DNA of 35,581 nt from JAZKBN01 sp040388605 (GCA_040388605.1 JAZKBN010000019.1:1-35581), one strand, 5' to 3'. Shown: positions 15,269 through 24,442, counted from the stretch's first letter. Made by a program: numbers and translations. Notes: a model not told the origin generated them from the letters alone.

Positions 15269-17734
15269 CTATTTTACAACCTGGAAAGAGCCCGTTTTAT
15301 GGGTTACAGAGGTAATGTTACTTACCGGGTCGCGGTGCTGGTAATTGAGAATATAGTAATAGGCACCGGCAGGGTAATCTTTGCCTGTCCAATCGTTCAG
15401 GTAGTAGCCGCTTTGGTAAATGCGTTTGCCCCAGCGATTAAATATTTCAATATCGGCACGGTCGCCGGGTTGCAGGTGTACGAGCTTTAATGCATCGTTA
15501 TAACCGTCAACAGTTTCGGGGGTTATTACATTACCGAAAGAAATGGCATCGCAGGTTTTATAATACACATGAACCGGGTAATCGCTGTGGCATTTTTCAG
15601 GGGTTTTGGCAGTTACCCTGAGCGTATAATCGGTATTTGAGGTTACGAGTATTTTAGGATTAACAATAAAGGCATTGCTCAGGCCGGTGGCAGGAATCCA
15701 TTGGAAAGTATAACCGCTTGTATCTGTTACTCCTGCATATAAAGTTGAATCACAATTAACTGTAAAGGTATCGGCAACTGCAAGCCTCGGCGATATACCC
15801 ACAGTAACAGCCCTTACCGATGAGCTGGTGCATGCCTGCCTGTATATTTGGTTAATTGTTATTACCGATGATTGATTGGCTGTACCATCGAAGGCAACCC
15901 TTACTGTATCGGCAGTTGAATCAGAAACTATGTATGCGCCGTTAGCTGCCGTAAAGTAATAGGTATAGCGCGGATCCGGTGTTACGTTTATTGAATAGGC
16001 CAGCGTTTCGCCGGCACAGGCCAGGTTTGGTCCTGCAATGCGGGGCGGCAGCTGAGATTCAAGGTAAGTTACTGTTTTACGAACTTCCGCAATACAGGAA
16101 CCCCGTGATTTGCGAACAGTAATGGTGGCGGAATTTGAGGTGCCGCTTACTTCAAGGCGACGCGAAGTATCTGAAACAGGTATAAGTGTTCCGCCGCTAA
16201 CCAACCATGAGTAAGTAACACCTGAATCAGCCGCGGCGGGGTCCACAGAGAATATGGCATCGGAACCGCTGCAGAAATAATCGGGGCCCATAAGTTTGCC
16301 TGAATCAGGGCGGGCAAGAATTACTATTGGGTATTTTATTGAATCGGCACAGGAGCCGGCTTTCTTAATTTTTATGCTGTCGGAATGAGCCCGGGCGCCG
16401 ATGTGCAGCTTGAAATAGGTATTACCGTCTTTGGTTCGGCTGCTGATAATACGCACGCTGTCCGGAAAGGTGAATTGAAAATCGGGGCCGAGGTCTATGG
16501 CATTTACCATTATTTCCTGGGTATCAGGCGCACAAATTGGGGCCGGGCTTTCCAACGTAATGGTTGGCAAAGAGCCCCGACCAACGGTTACATATTTACC
16601 TGAATTGTACACAATACCGTTTTCAGGGTTAGTTATATTTTGGCCACGGAACCGACTTGCGTACACCCGATAGGTAGGGGTGGTACCGGCAGGAATGCCA
16701 ATACCAGCATCGAAAAAATCCTGTACTGTGTTATGGTCGCCACGGTGAGCCTGCAGGGTAACAACAGTATTTGCACCTAAAGAGTTGCCCGGAGCGTATT
16801 CCTGGCCGTTTGTCGGGGCGGTCCAGACGGGGTTAACGGCAGTGCTGCGAACTACCAGGTAATTGGTATAGGTATCATTAAATGTAGCATCAGTTGCGCC
16901 ATGCATGAGGAAACTAAAGCCGTTGTTTTTGATTTCAAGGCAAACAGCCTGGCTGTCGATGGCTGGTGTGCGGAGCTTAATCAGCCACTCTTTATTTTTA
17001 CCAAGGGTTGCAAGGCCCGGCGAATTTGCGCTGCTCATTTCAATTGCCGCATTTGCTGTTGTCAGGTAACCTTGGTTATAGCCTCCGGCAATAGTATAAT
17101 CGTTCAGGTGATATGATGTTTCACTTGTAAGTGCCGATTTTACAAAACTGAAATTTGCATTTGGTGCTGCATCATTAATAGTAGCAGTTACTGCCCAAAC
17201 GTTTCTGTTCGGGTTAGGTATTTTAATTGGCTTGCAATTATTTGCACCTGTTGAGCAAACCGAAGGCCCGGGATTAGCATCGTAGCCAATACCGTGCTCA
17301 TGATTACCGTAATTATCTACAATTTGAACAAAATCGCCGGAACCTGAAAGATTAAAAGTTGACCCGGAACCTGATGGATTATCCAATAAAGCACCTTGTG
17401 TTTTATCAGCAACCAACAAGCCGGCTGGTTTATTAGAATTAATACCCCTGAAATTTGGGCCATGTAAAAGTATAATAGTTCCTTTTCGAACATTTTGCCA
17501 TTGAGAATTACCGGTAAAAACGTATTTCCCCTGCCAAACGTCAGTAGTTGAGTTATTATCACAGGTCATCCAACCTTCAAGGTTTATTACACTATCGGCT
17601 ACAACGTATTCAAAAAACTCGTCGTCGCCTTGCGAATTACTTGAGTTATAAATTTCATTTACAAAAACCCTTTGCCCCATTGCCCCGAAAGCAATGAATA
17701 AAAGACTAAAAAGAACGGTACAAATTTTCCGCAT
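15269..17734 (-). CDS. secreted lamin-tail/PKD-like protein with T9SS type B sorting domain
   Basis: 821 residues. A signal peptide (1-20, MRKICTVLFSLLFIAFGAMG) is followed by a lamin-tail-like domain starting VFVNEIYNSSNSQGDDEF, a middle of immunoglobulin- or PKD-like beta repeats with cysteines (for example PICAPDTQEI, GSCADSI, GPNLACAGETL), and a C-terminal domain at about 733-821 (GNVITPETVDGYND, then IEIFNRWGKRIYQS and GAYYYILNY) that is the gliding-motility-associated type B domain recognised by the type IX secretion system. It should be exported across the outer membrane and stay at the surface or be released. Its activity is unknown: no catalytic domain is seen, so adhesion or a structural role is likely. 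A -7 box lies 38 nt upstream. Confidence 0.88.
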   Translation of the reverse strand: MRKICTVLFSLLFIAFGAMGQRVFVNEIYNSSNSQGDDEFFEYVVADSVINLEGWMTCDNNSTTDVWQGKYVFTGNSQWQNVRKGTIILLHGPNFRGINSNKPAGLLVADKTQGALLDNPSGSGSTFNLSGSGDFVQIVDNYGNHEHGIGYDANPGPSVCSTGANNCKPIKIPNPNRNVWAVTATINDAAPNANFSFVKSALTSETSYHLNDYTIAGGYNQGYLTTANAAIEMSSANSPGLATLGKNKEWLIKLRTPAIDSQAVCLEIKNNGFSFLMHGATDATFNDTYTNYLVVRSTAVNPVWTAPTNGQEYAPGNSLGANTVVTLQAHRGDHNTVQDFFDAGIGIPAGTTPTYRVYASRFRGQNITNPENGIVYNSGKYVTVGRGSLPTITLESPAPICAPDTQEIMVNAIDLGPDFQFTFPDSVRIISSRTKDGNTYFKLHIGARAHSDSIKIKKAGSCADSIKYPIVILARPDSGKLMGPDYFCSGSDAIFSVDPAAADSGVTYSWLVSGGTLIPVSDTSRRLEVSGTSNSATITVRKSRGSCIAEVRKTVTYLESQLPPRIAGPNLACAGETLAYSINVTPDPRYTYYFTAANGAYIVSDSTADTVRVAFDGTANQSSVITINQIYRQACTSSSVRAVTVGISPRLAVADTFTVNCDSTLYAGVTDTSGYTFQWIPATGLSNAFIVNPKILVTSNTDYTLRVTAKTPEKCHSDYPVHVYYKTCDAISFGNVITPETVDGYNDALKLVHLQPGDRADIEIFNRWGKRIYQSGYYLNDWTGKDYPAGAYYYILNYQHRDPVSNITSVTHKTGSFQVVK

Positions 17735-17771
17735 GCTGAATGTATTAACAGGAAGTATCTTTAGTTTGCCG

Positions 17772-17779
17772 CAAATATA
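17772..17779 (-). promoter_or_regulatory. -7 box upstream of the T9SS cargo gene
   Basis: On the minus strand this reads TATATTTG, a full match to TAnnTTTG, 38 nt before the ATG. No TTTG is found at the usual -33 distance. Confidence 0.45.
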
Positions 17780-17916
17780 CCGCCCTTAATGCTATTAAGC
17801 ACACACCCTGCACCATGACATAATAAAAAACAACCCCGCCGAATACAGTAATGTAAAGGCAGGGAGAGTCAATTTTTTAGTAACCAAGCAATTAGTTCCT
17901 TTATTGGCTATAATTC

Positions 17917-18258
17917 CTATTTGCTCATATTAGACTGAATTTTATGCTCAGGCACATTCAGGCGGGAAACAAGGGCATCGGATGTGGTGGTAGCATAAGG
18001 GCCATAGGCATTTACCAATACGCCTTTTAGGCCGTTATTACTTACAATGCCATACACTATGCTCATATCTGCAGGGTCGGTATCTCCTTCGAAGCGGTGG
18101 TATTCAGCTACCTCGAACTCGGTTGGCTCCAGCTTAATGGTGTGGTTATCAGCATATATATAATCTGCTGCGAGGTTAAAATCAAGGGAATAGCCCCTTT
18201 CTTTCATATCGGCAATGGCTTCTGTAAGCGTATCGAACCTGTTTGCGGGAACTTCCAT
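17917..18258 (-). CDS. small conserved protein (Bacteroidota 'PRPP synthetase'-labelled family)
   Basis: 113 residues with no signal peptide or membrane segment. The pattern is FDTLTEAIADMKERGYSLDF, then YHRFEGDTDPADMSIVYGI and NGLKGVLVNAYGPYA. I recognise this as the short family that databases label phosphoribosylpyrophosphate synthetase in Bacteroidota. It lacks the ribose-5-phosphate and PRPP-binding motifs and is only a third of the length of real Prs, so that name is probably wrong and the function unknown. It is monocistronic: about 180 nt from the T9SS cargo gene downstream and about 280 nt from secG upstream, with a terminator in between. Confidence 0.75.
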   Translation of the reverse strand: MEVPANRFDTLTEAIADMKERGYSLDFNLAADYIYADNHTIKLEPTEFEVAEYHRFEGDTDPADMSIVYGIVSNNGLKGVLVNAYGPYATTTSDALVSRLNVPEHKIQSNMSK

Positions 18259-18480
18259 GTTGGTATAATATTAAGGTAAAGGTTATAATTTATTGGTTTT
18301 GCCTGAACAGGACAATTAAGAATGGGCCAAATTTCGCATTTTTCAGTCAGCGGCAATGCTGATTCCATAAAATAAACAAGCAGGTTTCGTGCCGAAAAAC
18401 CTCAAAATCCAATTATAAGATCATGGGATTACATAAGAGTAGCCTGCGGCTCCTGTTAACAACCTAATGTACGCATAATA

Positions 18481-18511
18481 CAAAAAACCCGGCACCATTC
18501 GGAACCGGGTT
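18481..18511 (-). terminator. intrinsic terminator of the miaB-secG operon
   Basis: On the minus strand AACCCGG (18511-18505) and CCGGGTT (18492-18486) form a 7-bp stem with a 12-nt loop, followed by a run of T and then G. It starts 27 nt after the secG stop codon: a clear rho-independent terminator. Confidence 0.8.
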
Positions 18512-18537
18512 AATATAAAGGGCTTAAAGCCGATTAA

Positions 18538-18891
18538 TTATTTTTTAGAAGTGTCGGTTGCAGGCTGTGCTTCAGCAGGAACTGAAGAATCAACAGCGGC
18601 AGGAGCAGCAGCTTTAGGAGCAGGGGCAGGAGCTGATTGCTGAACAGGCGCTTCGTCGGCAGGAGCTTCCTCAGCGGGACCGCGGAGTAAACCGGCTGTA
18701 ACGCAAAGCACCATAATGCCAATACCGAAACCCCAGGTCAGCTTTTCCATGATATCGCCCGTTTTGCGCACACCCATAATCTGGGTGGCATTGGTACCTG
18801 CAGCAAGGCCTCCTTTAGAGTCCTGTATAAGCACAACCAAAATTAGCAGAACAGCAAGAATAATAAGAACAATAGTAACAGCAAGAAGCAT
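18538..18891 (-). CDS. secG: SecG, preprotein translocase subunit
   Basis: 117 residues. SecG is the small third subunit of the SecYEG channel in the inner membrane and assists SecA-driven export. Two membrane segments (2-22 and 51-69) flank the loop LIQDSKGGLA, the conserved SecG motif (LIQ..KG), followed by a TNATQIMG stretch. The C-terminal 45 residues are rich in A, P, E and Q, typical of Bacteroidota SecG. It lies 20 nt after the TPR gene and is the last gene before a strong terminator. In many relatives groES-groEL follow; here they do not. Confidence 0.93.
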   Translation of the reverse strand: MLLAVTIVLIILAVLLILVVLIQDSKGGLAAGTNATQIMGVRKTGDIMEKLTWGFGIGIMVLCVTAGLLRGPAEEAPADEAPVQQSAPAPAPKAAAPAAVDSSVPAEAQPATDTSKK

Positions 18892-18911
18892 GGAAACAGG
18901 TTTTATACCGC

Positions 18912-20837
18912 TTAACGCAGGTACAGGTTAGTCAGGTTTATAATCTGGGTTGCAAAATAAGCAGCTTTTTCCGGATGTTGCAAGATAAGTTGCTGATATA
19001 TTTCTATTGCCTTCATATACTTACCCTGCCGGGTGAGTATAACTGCCAGGTTTTCAGTGGCCGGCTCGGCAGCAAGGCGCGTGCTGGCCGCACTTAAATC
19101 TTTGTTGGAAGGTGCCGATTCGCGTATTTCTGAGATAGATGGGTTAAGGCGAATAAAATTATCTATCAAATCATTGGCGCTGTTTGCGGCATCGGTTATG
19201 GTGCCAAAATTTCCATGCGGGTTAAGGGCGGCAACAGGGGTTTCCGGCTTTTCTTCTGCCGCCGGCTGTGCAGCAGGCATTTCCTTTTCAACAGGCTCAA
19301 AAGATGCCGATGCCTGCTCAAATGCTGTTTGAGCCGCAGATTCAAGTGCTGCAGCCGGGTTTGCAGTTTCAGTGGTCCATGCCTCGGTAAAAGCACCGGC
19401 CGGAATTATGTTATCTGAAGGAGTTGAAATGAACACTTCTTCAATTTCAGCTGTAGGGGCAACAGGCGGTGCTGCATTTACAACTTCAGGGGTCTTTGTT
19501 GATTCATCTATTCCTGATTCAAACCGGTTATTGAAAACTGCAGGCCTGCCTATTTCCATGGGTGCAGCCAAATCAAAGCCTTCGTCGGCCTTTGGCTCCA
19601 TGATAGCCGAAGGCTGGTTGAAAGATTCCGTTTCTGAAACGAAGAAATTGGTTTGGAGCTTTGGCGCAGCTGAAGCAACACTAACAGGGGCTTCAGCTAA
19701 CGTGGCTTCGTCGGCAGGTTCTCCGGAAAATGAATCCTCGGCAAGCGGGGCATTATCTGAAGATGCTTCCGGTGTAAAAGGTTGCTCAATATCCGGTTCA
19801 ACCGCAGGAATTTCTTCAGGATTTTGAAAGGGAGGGTTTTCTGATGGCTCTTCTACTGCCGGAATTTCGGCAGGCTCCTGCCCGGGAATATCATTAGGGT
19901 TTGGCACACCCGGAATTTCTTCAGGATCTGCCGGGGTAATTTCAGGAATTTCAGGGTCCTGTTTGGGTTCAGGTGCCGGGTCGGGACTTGCAGGTGCAGG
20001 CAGCTCCGTATTTGTTGAATAACCGGTTTCGCCACGGCCAAGGGCCAAATAATCAGGCGTTTGGTAATTAAGCATGAACTCTAAATCTGAATGGTGCGAT
20101 TGTTGGTTGGCAACCAATGCGCGCATATTAGATTCAATATCAGCTATAATGCTATCAGTATCCGGCGGTGCAGGGAGGTCTGATTTATCAGGCGCCCTGT
20201 CGAAATGAACTTTTGAAACCGGGGGTATAAAGCGAATTACAGGCTCTTCAGCTGGCGCAACCGATGTTGTTTCCGTGTTTTCAGACGATTCAGGAATTGT
20301 ACTTTCAGCGGTATCAGGCAAAGCTGATTCCGGCTTTGGCGAAACCGCTTTACCTTCATAGAAAACACTGGCACCGGGGCGGGCATTTAATGTATCATCG
20401 GGGCTTTCGCGCAGGGCTTCAACGTATTCTGCCTCTGCAGCAGGTTCTCCGTTGTATGAATCCTGCTTAAATTCAGTAACAGGCTTGTTGTAAGAATCTT
20501 CCAGTTCTTCAAGCTTAACTTTTACTGTAGCTGCCGGTCGGGCAGCTGACTGTGTAAACCGGGGCAGCGCATTTGAAGCCAATAAAGATTTCAGGTAGCT
20601 GCGGCTGGTTGAGTAAGCTGCGGCGGCTTCAATGGCTTTGGCGGCCTCATAGCTTCCGGTTCGGTTGCTTTGCCTTGCCCTTAATATATGCGCTGCCTGG
20701 AAATAAGGAAAGGCTTCGCAGAGCTCTTTCAGGTTTTGACGATCGAATTCGCTGCTATCGCCATCAGAAGGCCATTCAGCGGCAAGCGGGGAACCCGTTT
20801 CCCTGAGGTAGGCAGAAAGGAATGCTGATTTTTCCAT
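18912..20837 (-). CDS. long acidic protein with C-terminal TPR-like motif, secG-linked
   Basis: 641 residues. The N-terminus contains CEAFPYFQAAHILRAR, a conserved feature of the protein encoded just before secG in Bacteroidota. Residues of about 110-530 are low-complexity, rich in P, E, A and S, and probably disordered. The C-terminus (ENLAVILTRQGKYMKAIEI, then YQQLILQHPEKAAYFATQI) is a TPR-like helical pair that is the family's other conserved end. There is no signal peptide or membrane segment, so it is probably cytoplasmic. The role is unknown; its constant position between lptE and secG suggests a link to envelope biogenesis, which is inference from gene order. The disordered middle is unusually long. 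Confidence 0.8.
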   Translation of the reverse strand: MEKSAFLSAYLRETGSPLAAEWPSDGDSSEFDRQNLKELCEAFPYFQAAHILRARQSNRTGSYEAAKAIEAAAAYSTSRSYLKSLLASNALPRFTQSAARPAATVKVKLEELEDSYNKPVTEFKQDSYNGEPAAEAEYVEALRESPDDTLNARPGASVFYEGKAVSPKPESALPDTAESTIPESSENTETTSVAPAEEPVIRFIPPVSKVHFDRAPDKSDLPAPPDTDSIIADIESNMRALVANQQSHHSDLEFMLNYQTPDYLALGRGETGYSTNTELPAPASPDPAPEPKQDPEIPEITPADPEEIPGVPNPNDIPGQEPAEIPAVEEPSENPPFQNPEEIPAVEPDIEQPFTPEASSDNAPLAEDSFSGEPADEATLAEAPVSVASAAPKLQTNFFVSETESFNQPSAIMEPKADEGFDLAAPMEIGRPAVFNNRFESGIDESTKTPEVVNAAPPVAPTAEIEEVFISTPSDNIIPAGAFTEAWTTETANPAAALESAAQTAFEQASASFEPVEKEMPAAQPAAEEKPETPVAALNPHGNFGTITDAANSANDLIDNFIRLNPSISEIRESAPSNKDLSAASTRLAAEPATENLAVILTRQGKYMKAIEIYQQLILQHPEKAAYFATQIINLTNLYLR

Positions 20838-20920
20838 GAGTATTTACGGGTATGAATGTGCAGGGCGTGCCCAAAATAAGTGCCGGTAATGAGGCAATAC
20901 ACAAGCACTGTTACAATATT

Positions 20921-20944
20921 ACCGGAAATATCAGCATTTCCGGT
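20921..20944. repeat. perfect 9-bp stem-loop between lptE and the TPR gene
   Basis: ACCGGAAAT (20921-20929) and ATTTCCGGT (20936-20944) are perfect inverted copies with a 6-nt loop, in the 198-nt gap between lptE and the next gene of the operon. No T run follows on the minus strand, so it may be an mRNA processing or stability site rather than a full terminator. Confidence 0.5.
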
Positions 20945-21035
20945 GCAGGTATATACAAAAACATAAAATACTGCCTTTTTAAGTTAAGATTAGCAGCCGT
21001 TTTTTCTGCGAATGAAGTTGCAGGCAATTAACATG

Positions 21036-21560
21036 CTACCAATTGGCAACAGTCTTGTTATAAATATCCAGTATCAGTTGGTCGGTTATTTCATCAATAT
21101 ATGCTGCCTGAACATCCTGCAGGTTTACATTGGCCGGGAAATCTTTATAAAAACTAAAGCTCTGATCAATATTTTGCTCTTCGTCACGCAAATTACTGAA
21201 GCGCAGCTGAACGGTAATTGTGAGCCTGGTTTGGGCCGCAACCTGTTGCGCAGTAGGCGCTACCGGTGATACCGAATAACCTGTAATATTGCCTTCAACC
21301 TGTAAATCTCCGTTGGTGCGAATCAGGGCAAGGCCGGTATTGCGCTGGAAATAATCACGCAGCTTTTCGCTGAACCTTTGGCTCAGGTACGGCGGGCCAA
21401 GGCCTGAGCGATCCACAAAATTGGATACGCTGATTGATTTAACATCCGGTGAAATATTGGTACCGGTAAATGAATATACATGGCAGCCCTGCATTACCGG
21501 GAGCCAGATTAGCAAAGCAGCAAAAAATACACGGCTGAGGCCGTATTGCTTAGTTTTCAA
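21036..21560 (-). CDS. lptE: LptE-family outer-membrane LPS assembly lipoprotein
   Basis: 174 residues from a TTG at 21560. LptE plugs the LptD barrel and helps insert lipopolysaccharide in the outer membrane. With this start the protein begins (M)KTKQYGLSRV, then a hydrophobic stretch FFAALLIWLPVMQGC whose Cys is the likely lipidated residue; the lipobox M-Q-G-C is atypical. The mature part (SPDVKSISVSNFVDRSG, RTNGDLQVEGNITGYSVSP) matches the LptE beta/alpha fold. An ATG at 21623 would add 21 residues read out of frame over the end of the upstream gene and would bury the signal peptide, so I rejected it. The TTG overlaps the last codons of the sigma-54 activator by 11 nt, which suggests translational coupling. 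Confidence 0.83.
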   Translation of the reverse strand: MKTKQYGLSRVFFAALLIWLPVMQGCHVYSFTGTNISPDVKSISVSNFVDRSGLGPPYLSQRFSEKLRDYFQRNTGLALIRTNGDLQVEGNITGYSVSPVAPTAQQVAAQTRLTITVQLRFSNLRDEEQNIDQSFSFYKDFPANVNLQDVQAAYIDEITDQLILDIYNKTVANW

Positions 21561-22792
21561 TATCGTATTCCTTAATTTTCCTGTATAAAGTACGCTCGCT
21601 GATGCCCAGGTCGAGGGCGGCATATTTACGCTTGTTATTGTTTTTCTTCAGCGCTTTAAGAATCATCTCCTTTTCAGTACGCTGCAGGCTTAATGAATCG
21701 GAAGCCGGCTCACGTGTAATAATTTCAACCTGGTTAAAGTCTTCTGATTCCGGCTTTCGAAGGTCATTTCGGTTATCTATTCTTACGGGGCCGGCAACAG
21801 AAGTTTCCTGCTTAGGCGAAGATATACTAAGTCCCTCACCCAAATCGCGAAAAAGCTCAGGGCGGGCTTTAAGTACTTCAAGGCCACGGTTATCGCCCTG
21901 CATCATACCATAGACCAGTTTTTTAAGCTCGGTCATGTCGCGCTTCATATCGAAGAGTACCTGGTAAAGTAAATCACGTTCCAGGTTACCGGTTCCGCCG
22001 TCGTGGTGCCCTGCTCCGTCCTGCCTGATAAATGCGGGAAGGGTATTAACCGGGGTTCCCGGCAGGTACTTGCGCATGGTTTCACCGGTAATATCGCGGT
22101 CTGTTTCAAGAACGGATATTTGCTCGGCAATATTTTTCAGCTGCCTGATATTTCCCGGCCAACGGAAATCGAGCAGCAATTGCCGGGCCTCCTCGCTCAG
22201 CTTAACCGGCTTTACACGGTAACGCTCGGCAAAATCGCCGGCGAATTTGCGGAACAGCAAATCGGCATCGGCGCCGCGCTCGCGCAGGGGCGGAACGTAG
22301 ATGGGCACGGTATTGAGCCTGTAATATAAATCTTCGCGGAACTTATTCCGGCTGATGGCATCGGGCAGGTTTACGTTTGTGGCGGTAACCACCCGCACAT
22401 CAGATTTCATAACCTTGCTGCTGCCTACTTTAATAAACTCGCCGTTCTCAAGCACACGCAGCAGGCGGGCCTGGGTGCCCAAGGGCATTTCGCCAATTTC
22501 ATCAAGGAAAATGGTGCCCCCGGCAGTGGTTTCAAAATAACCCTTGCNNNNNNNNNNTAAACTGCCCGTGCCTGCGGCTGCTCAGGTTATGAATTATTTT
22601 CGAAAAGCTTTCCTTTCCGCTGCCGCTCTCGCCTGTAATGAGCACGGTCATATCGGTGGGGGCTACCTGTGCCGCTACCTGAATGGCATGGTTCAGCATA
22701 GGGCTGTTGCCTATAATTTCGAACCGCTGCTTAATTGATTGTATTTCGGATGGTGACAAAGGCAAATGTGATTTCCGGTATTTAAGCTGCAA
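21550..22792 (-). CDS. sigma-54-dependent activator without receiver domain, interrupted by assembly gap
   Basis: The N-terminal part has ITGESGSGKE (Walker A); after the gap the frame continues KGYFETTAGGTIFLDEIGEMP (Walker B, read in two pieces), RVVTATN, FREDLYYRLN (sensor) and WPGNIRQLKN. The C-terminus ends in a Fis-type helix-turn-helix, KRKYAALDLGISERTLYRKI. There is no N-terminal receiver or PAS domain, only about 20-30 residues. AAA+ activators of this class use ATP to open promoters bound by RNA polymerase with sigma-54. The missing piece should hold the GAFTGA loop that contacts sigma-54. The gap of 10 N joins two different frames, so its true length is unknown. All starts are TTG; the one at 22759 (before SPSEIQSIKQRFEIIG) is as likely as 22792. 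Probably not a true pseudogene. Confidence 0.85.
22548..22557. other. assembly gap (10 N) inside the sigma-54 activator gene
   Basis: Ten N interrupt the coding sequence between HGQF and KGYF. In related activators roughly 30 residues, including the GAFTGA motif, lie between these points, so about 80-90 real bases are probably missing and 10 N is a placeholder. Confidence 0.9.
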
Positions 22793-22931
22793 AGGTGCAG
22801 CAACCGCTTAGGTGTATGGCTTTACTTCCGCTTTCGGGAAAAGATATGCCGACCCCAAAACAGGACAGCTATAATAATGAAGGTAATTATCATTATAGGC
22901 GGAATTTATTAATAATGGTTTTGCAGCAATA

Positions 22932-24368
22932 TTATGCCTTTACAACTTCGCCGAAAAGCGTAGCCGGGGTGCAGCCTGTAATCAGCACATCTACGTATTG
23001 GCGCTTTTCAACACCCATACGCGGGAAAATAACCACGCAGTTTTCATCGGAGCGGCCCGACCAGTTTTCCTCGTTGCGCTTGCTTGGCCCTTCTACCAAA
23101 ACTTTGCAAACTTTGCCTATACGTGATTTGTTACGGACATGCGAGTGCTGACCCTGCAAGGCAATAACCTCGGCAAGGCGGCGCTGCTTAATATCAGCAG
23201 GAATATCGTCAGCGAGCTTTTTGGCGGCGGGGGTGCCGGGGCGTTCTGAATAGGCGAACATATAGGCGTAATCATACTGCACTATATTCATCAGGCTCAG
23301 GGTCTCGGCATGCTCTTCTTCGGTTTCGGAGCAGAAGCCGGTAATGGTATCGGTGCTGATGGCGCAATCTTCGCCTATAATACGGTGGATTGCAGCCACA
23401 CGATCCAGGTACCATTCACGATCATAGGTTCGGTTCATGAGCTTTAATACACGGCTGCTGCCGCTTTGGGCAGGCAGGTGTATGTAATTGCAGATGTTAT
23501 CGAAACGTTTGATGGTATGCAGAACCTCGTCGGTAATATCTTTTGGATGCGAGGTGCTGAAACGCACACGCAAAAATGGGCTAACCAAGGCAACGCGCTC
23601 AATCAGGTGCGCGAAGTTTATAAGGTTTCCGTCGGCATCTGTCCATTTGTAGCTGTCAACGTTTTGGCCCAGGAGGGTAACCTCGCGGTAGCCTTTATCG
23701 AAAACGTCCTGCGCTTCGGCTACTATACTGGCGGCATCGCGGCTGCGCTCGCGGCCACGGGTATAAGGCACCACGCAAAAGCTGCACATGTTATCGCAGC
23801 CTCGCATAATGGATATATAAGCCGAAATTCCGTTGCCGGTAAGGCGGACCGGTGTAATATCGGCATAGGTTTCTTCACGGCTAAGGAAAACGTTAACTGC
23901 TTTATGGCCTTCGTCGGCTTCTTCGAGCAGGCGGGGCAGATCGCGGTAGCTGTCGGGACCGGCCACTATATCAACACTTTTTTCTTCTTCAAGCAACTTG
24001 CTTTTCAGGCGTTCGGCCATGCAGCCGAGAATGCCTATCACCATGCCGGGTTTACGCTTTTTGGCCGCATTTAAATGCACCAGGCGGTGACGTATTTTCT
24101 GCTCGGCATTATCGCGTATTGCACAGGTATTCAGCAAAACAACATCGGCATTATCAAGCGTTTGCGTGGTATCAAAACCCTGCTCCTGCATGATCGACAT
24201 CACGATTTCGCTGTCAGAAAAATTCATCTGGCAGCCGTAGCTTTCTATATAGAGCCTGCGACTTTTCCCGGTATTGGTTTCGGGCGAAATGCGTGGTGCA
24301 GCCTCCGGCACAACAGTGTCTGTGGCTGTATCTGGTAATATGCTTATGTCTGAAATCAGGTTGCTCAT
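22932..24368 (-). CDS. miaB: MiaB, tRNA-2-methylthio-N6-dimethylallyladenosine synthase
   Basis: 478 residues. MiaB is a radical-SAM enzyme with two iron-sulfur clusters that adds a methylthio group to i6A37 of tRNAs reading UNN codons. The N-terminal cluster ligands are Cys46 (YGCQMNFSDSE), Cys82 (NTCAIRDNAEQ) and Cys116 (GILGCMAER). The radical-SAM motif is RGCDNMCSFCVVPYTRGRER with Cys191, Cys195 and Cys198. The C-terminal 60 residues form the TRAM RNA-binding domain. RGRERSR supports MiaB rather than RimO or MtaB. An extension of about 35 residues precedes the conserved start. It is the first gene of the operon and has a TATCTTTG box 41 nt upstream; it diverges from ligA. Confidence 0.97.
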   Translation of the reverse strand: MSNLISDISILPDTATDTVVPEAAPRISPETNTGKSRRLYIESYGCQMNFSDSEIVMSIMQEQGFDTTQTLDNADVVLLNTCAIRDNAEQKIRHRLVHLNAAKKRKPGMVIGILGCMAERLKSKLLEEEKSVDIVAGPDSYRDLPRLLEEADEGHKAVNVFLSREETYADITPVRLTGNGISAYISIMRGCDNMCSFCVVPYTRGRERSRDAASIVAEAQDVFDKGYREVTLLGQNVDSYKWTDADGNLINFAHLIERVALVSPFLRVRFSTSHPKDITDEVLHTIKRFDNICNYIHLPAQSGSSRVLKLMNRTYDREWYLDRVAAIHRIIGEDCAISTDTITGFCSETEEEHAETLSLMNIVQYDYAYMFAYSERPGTPAAKKLADDIPADIKQRRLAEVIALQGQHSHVRNKSRIGKVCKVLVEGPSKRNEENWSGRSDENCVVIFPRMGVEKRQYVDVLITGCTPATLFGEVVKA

Positions 24369-24408
24369 GGCGGGGTAATCACAAGGGCGAATGCCCGGTA
24401 TTAAAAGG

Positions 24409-24442
24409 CAAAGATAAGGGTTTTAACGCATTTTTATGACAA
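24409..24442 (-). promoter_or_regulatory. promoter of the miaB operon
   Basis: On the minus strand TTG (24442-24440), a 23-nt spacer, then TATCTTTG (24416-24409), a full match to the TAnnTTTG -7 box, 41 nt before the ATG. The spacer is slightly longer than usual. Confidence 0.55.

Noticed and set aside
14882..15490. 202-residue + strand frame
   Set aside because: Spans the ends of two well-supported minus-strand genes and contains no domain.
17917..18258. True ribose-phosphate pyrophosphokinase (Prs)
   Set aside because: The protein is 113 residues and lacks the PRPP-binding motif; the database label of this family appears to be a misnomer.
22544..22738. 64-residue + strand frame running through the N gap
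   Set aside because: Starts in unknown bases and lies antisense to the Walker A region of the sigma-54 activator.
23466..24074. 202-residue + strand frame
   Set aside because: Antisense to the radical-SAM core of miaB.
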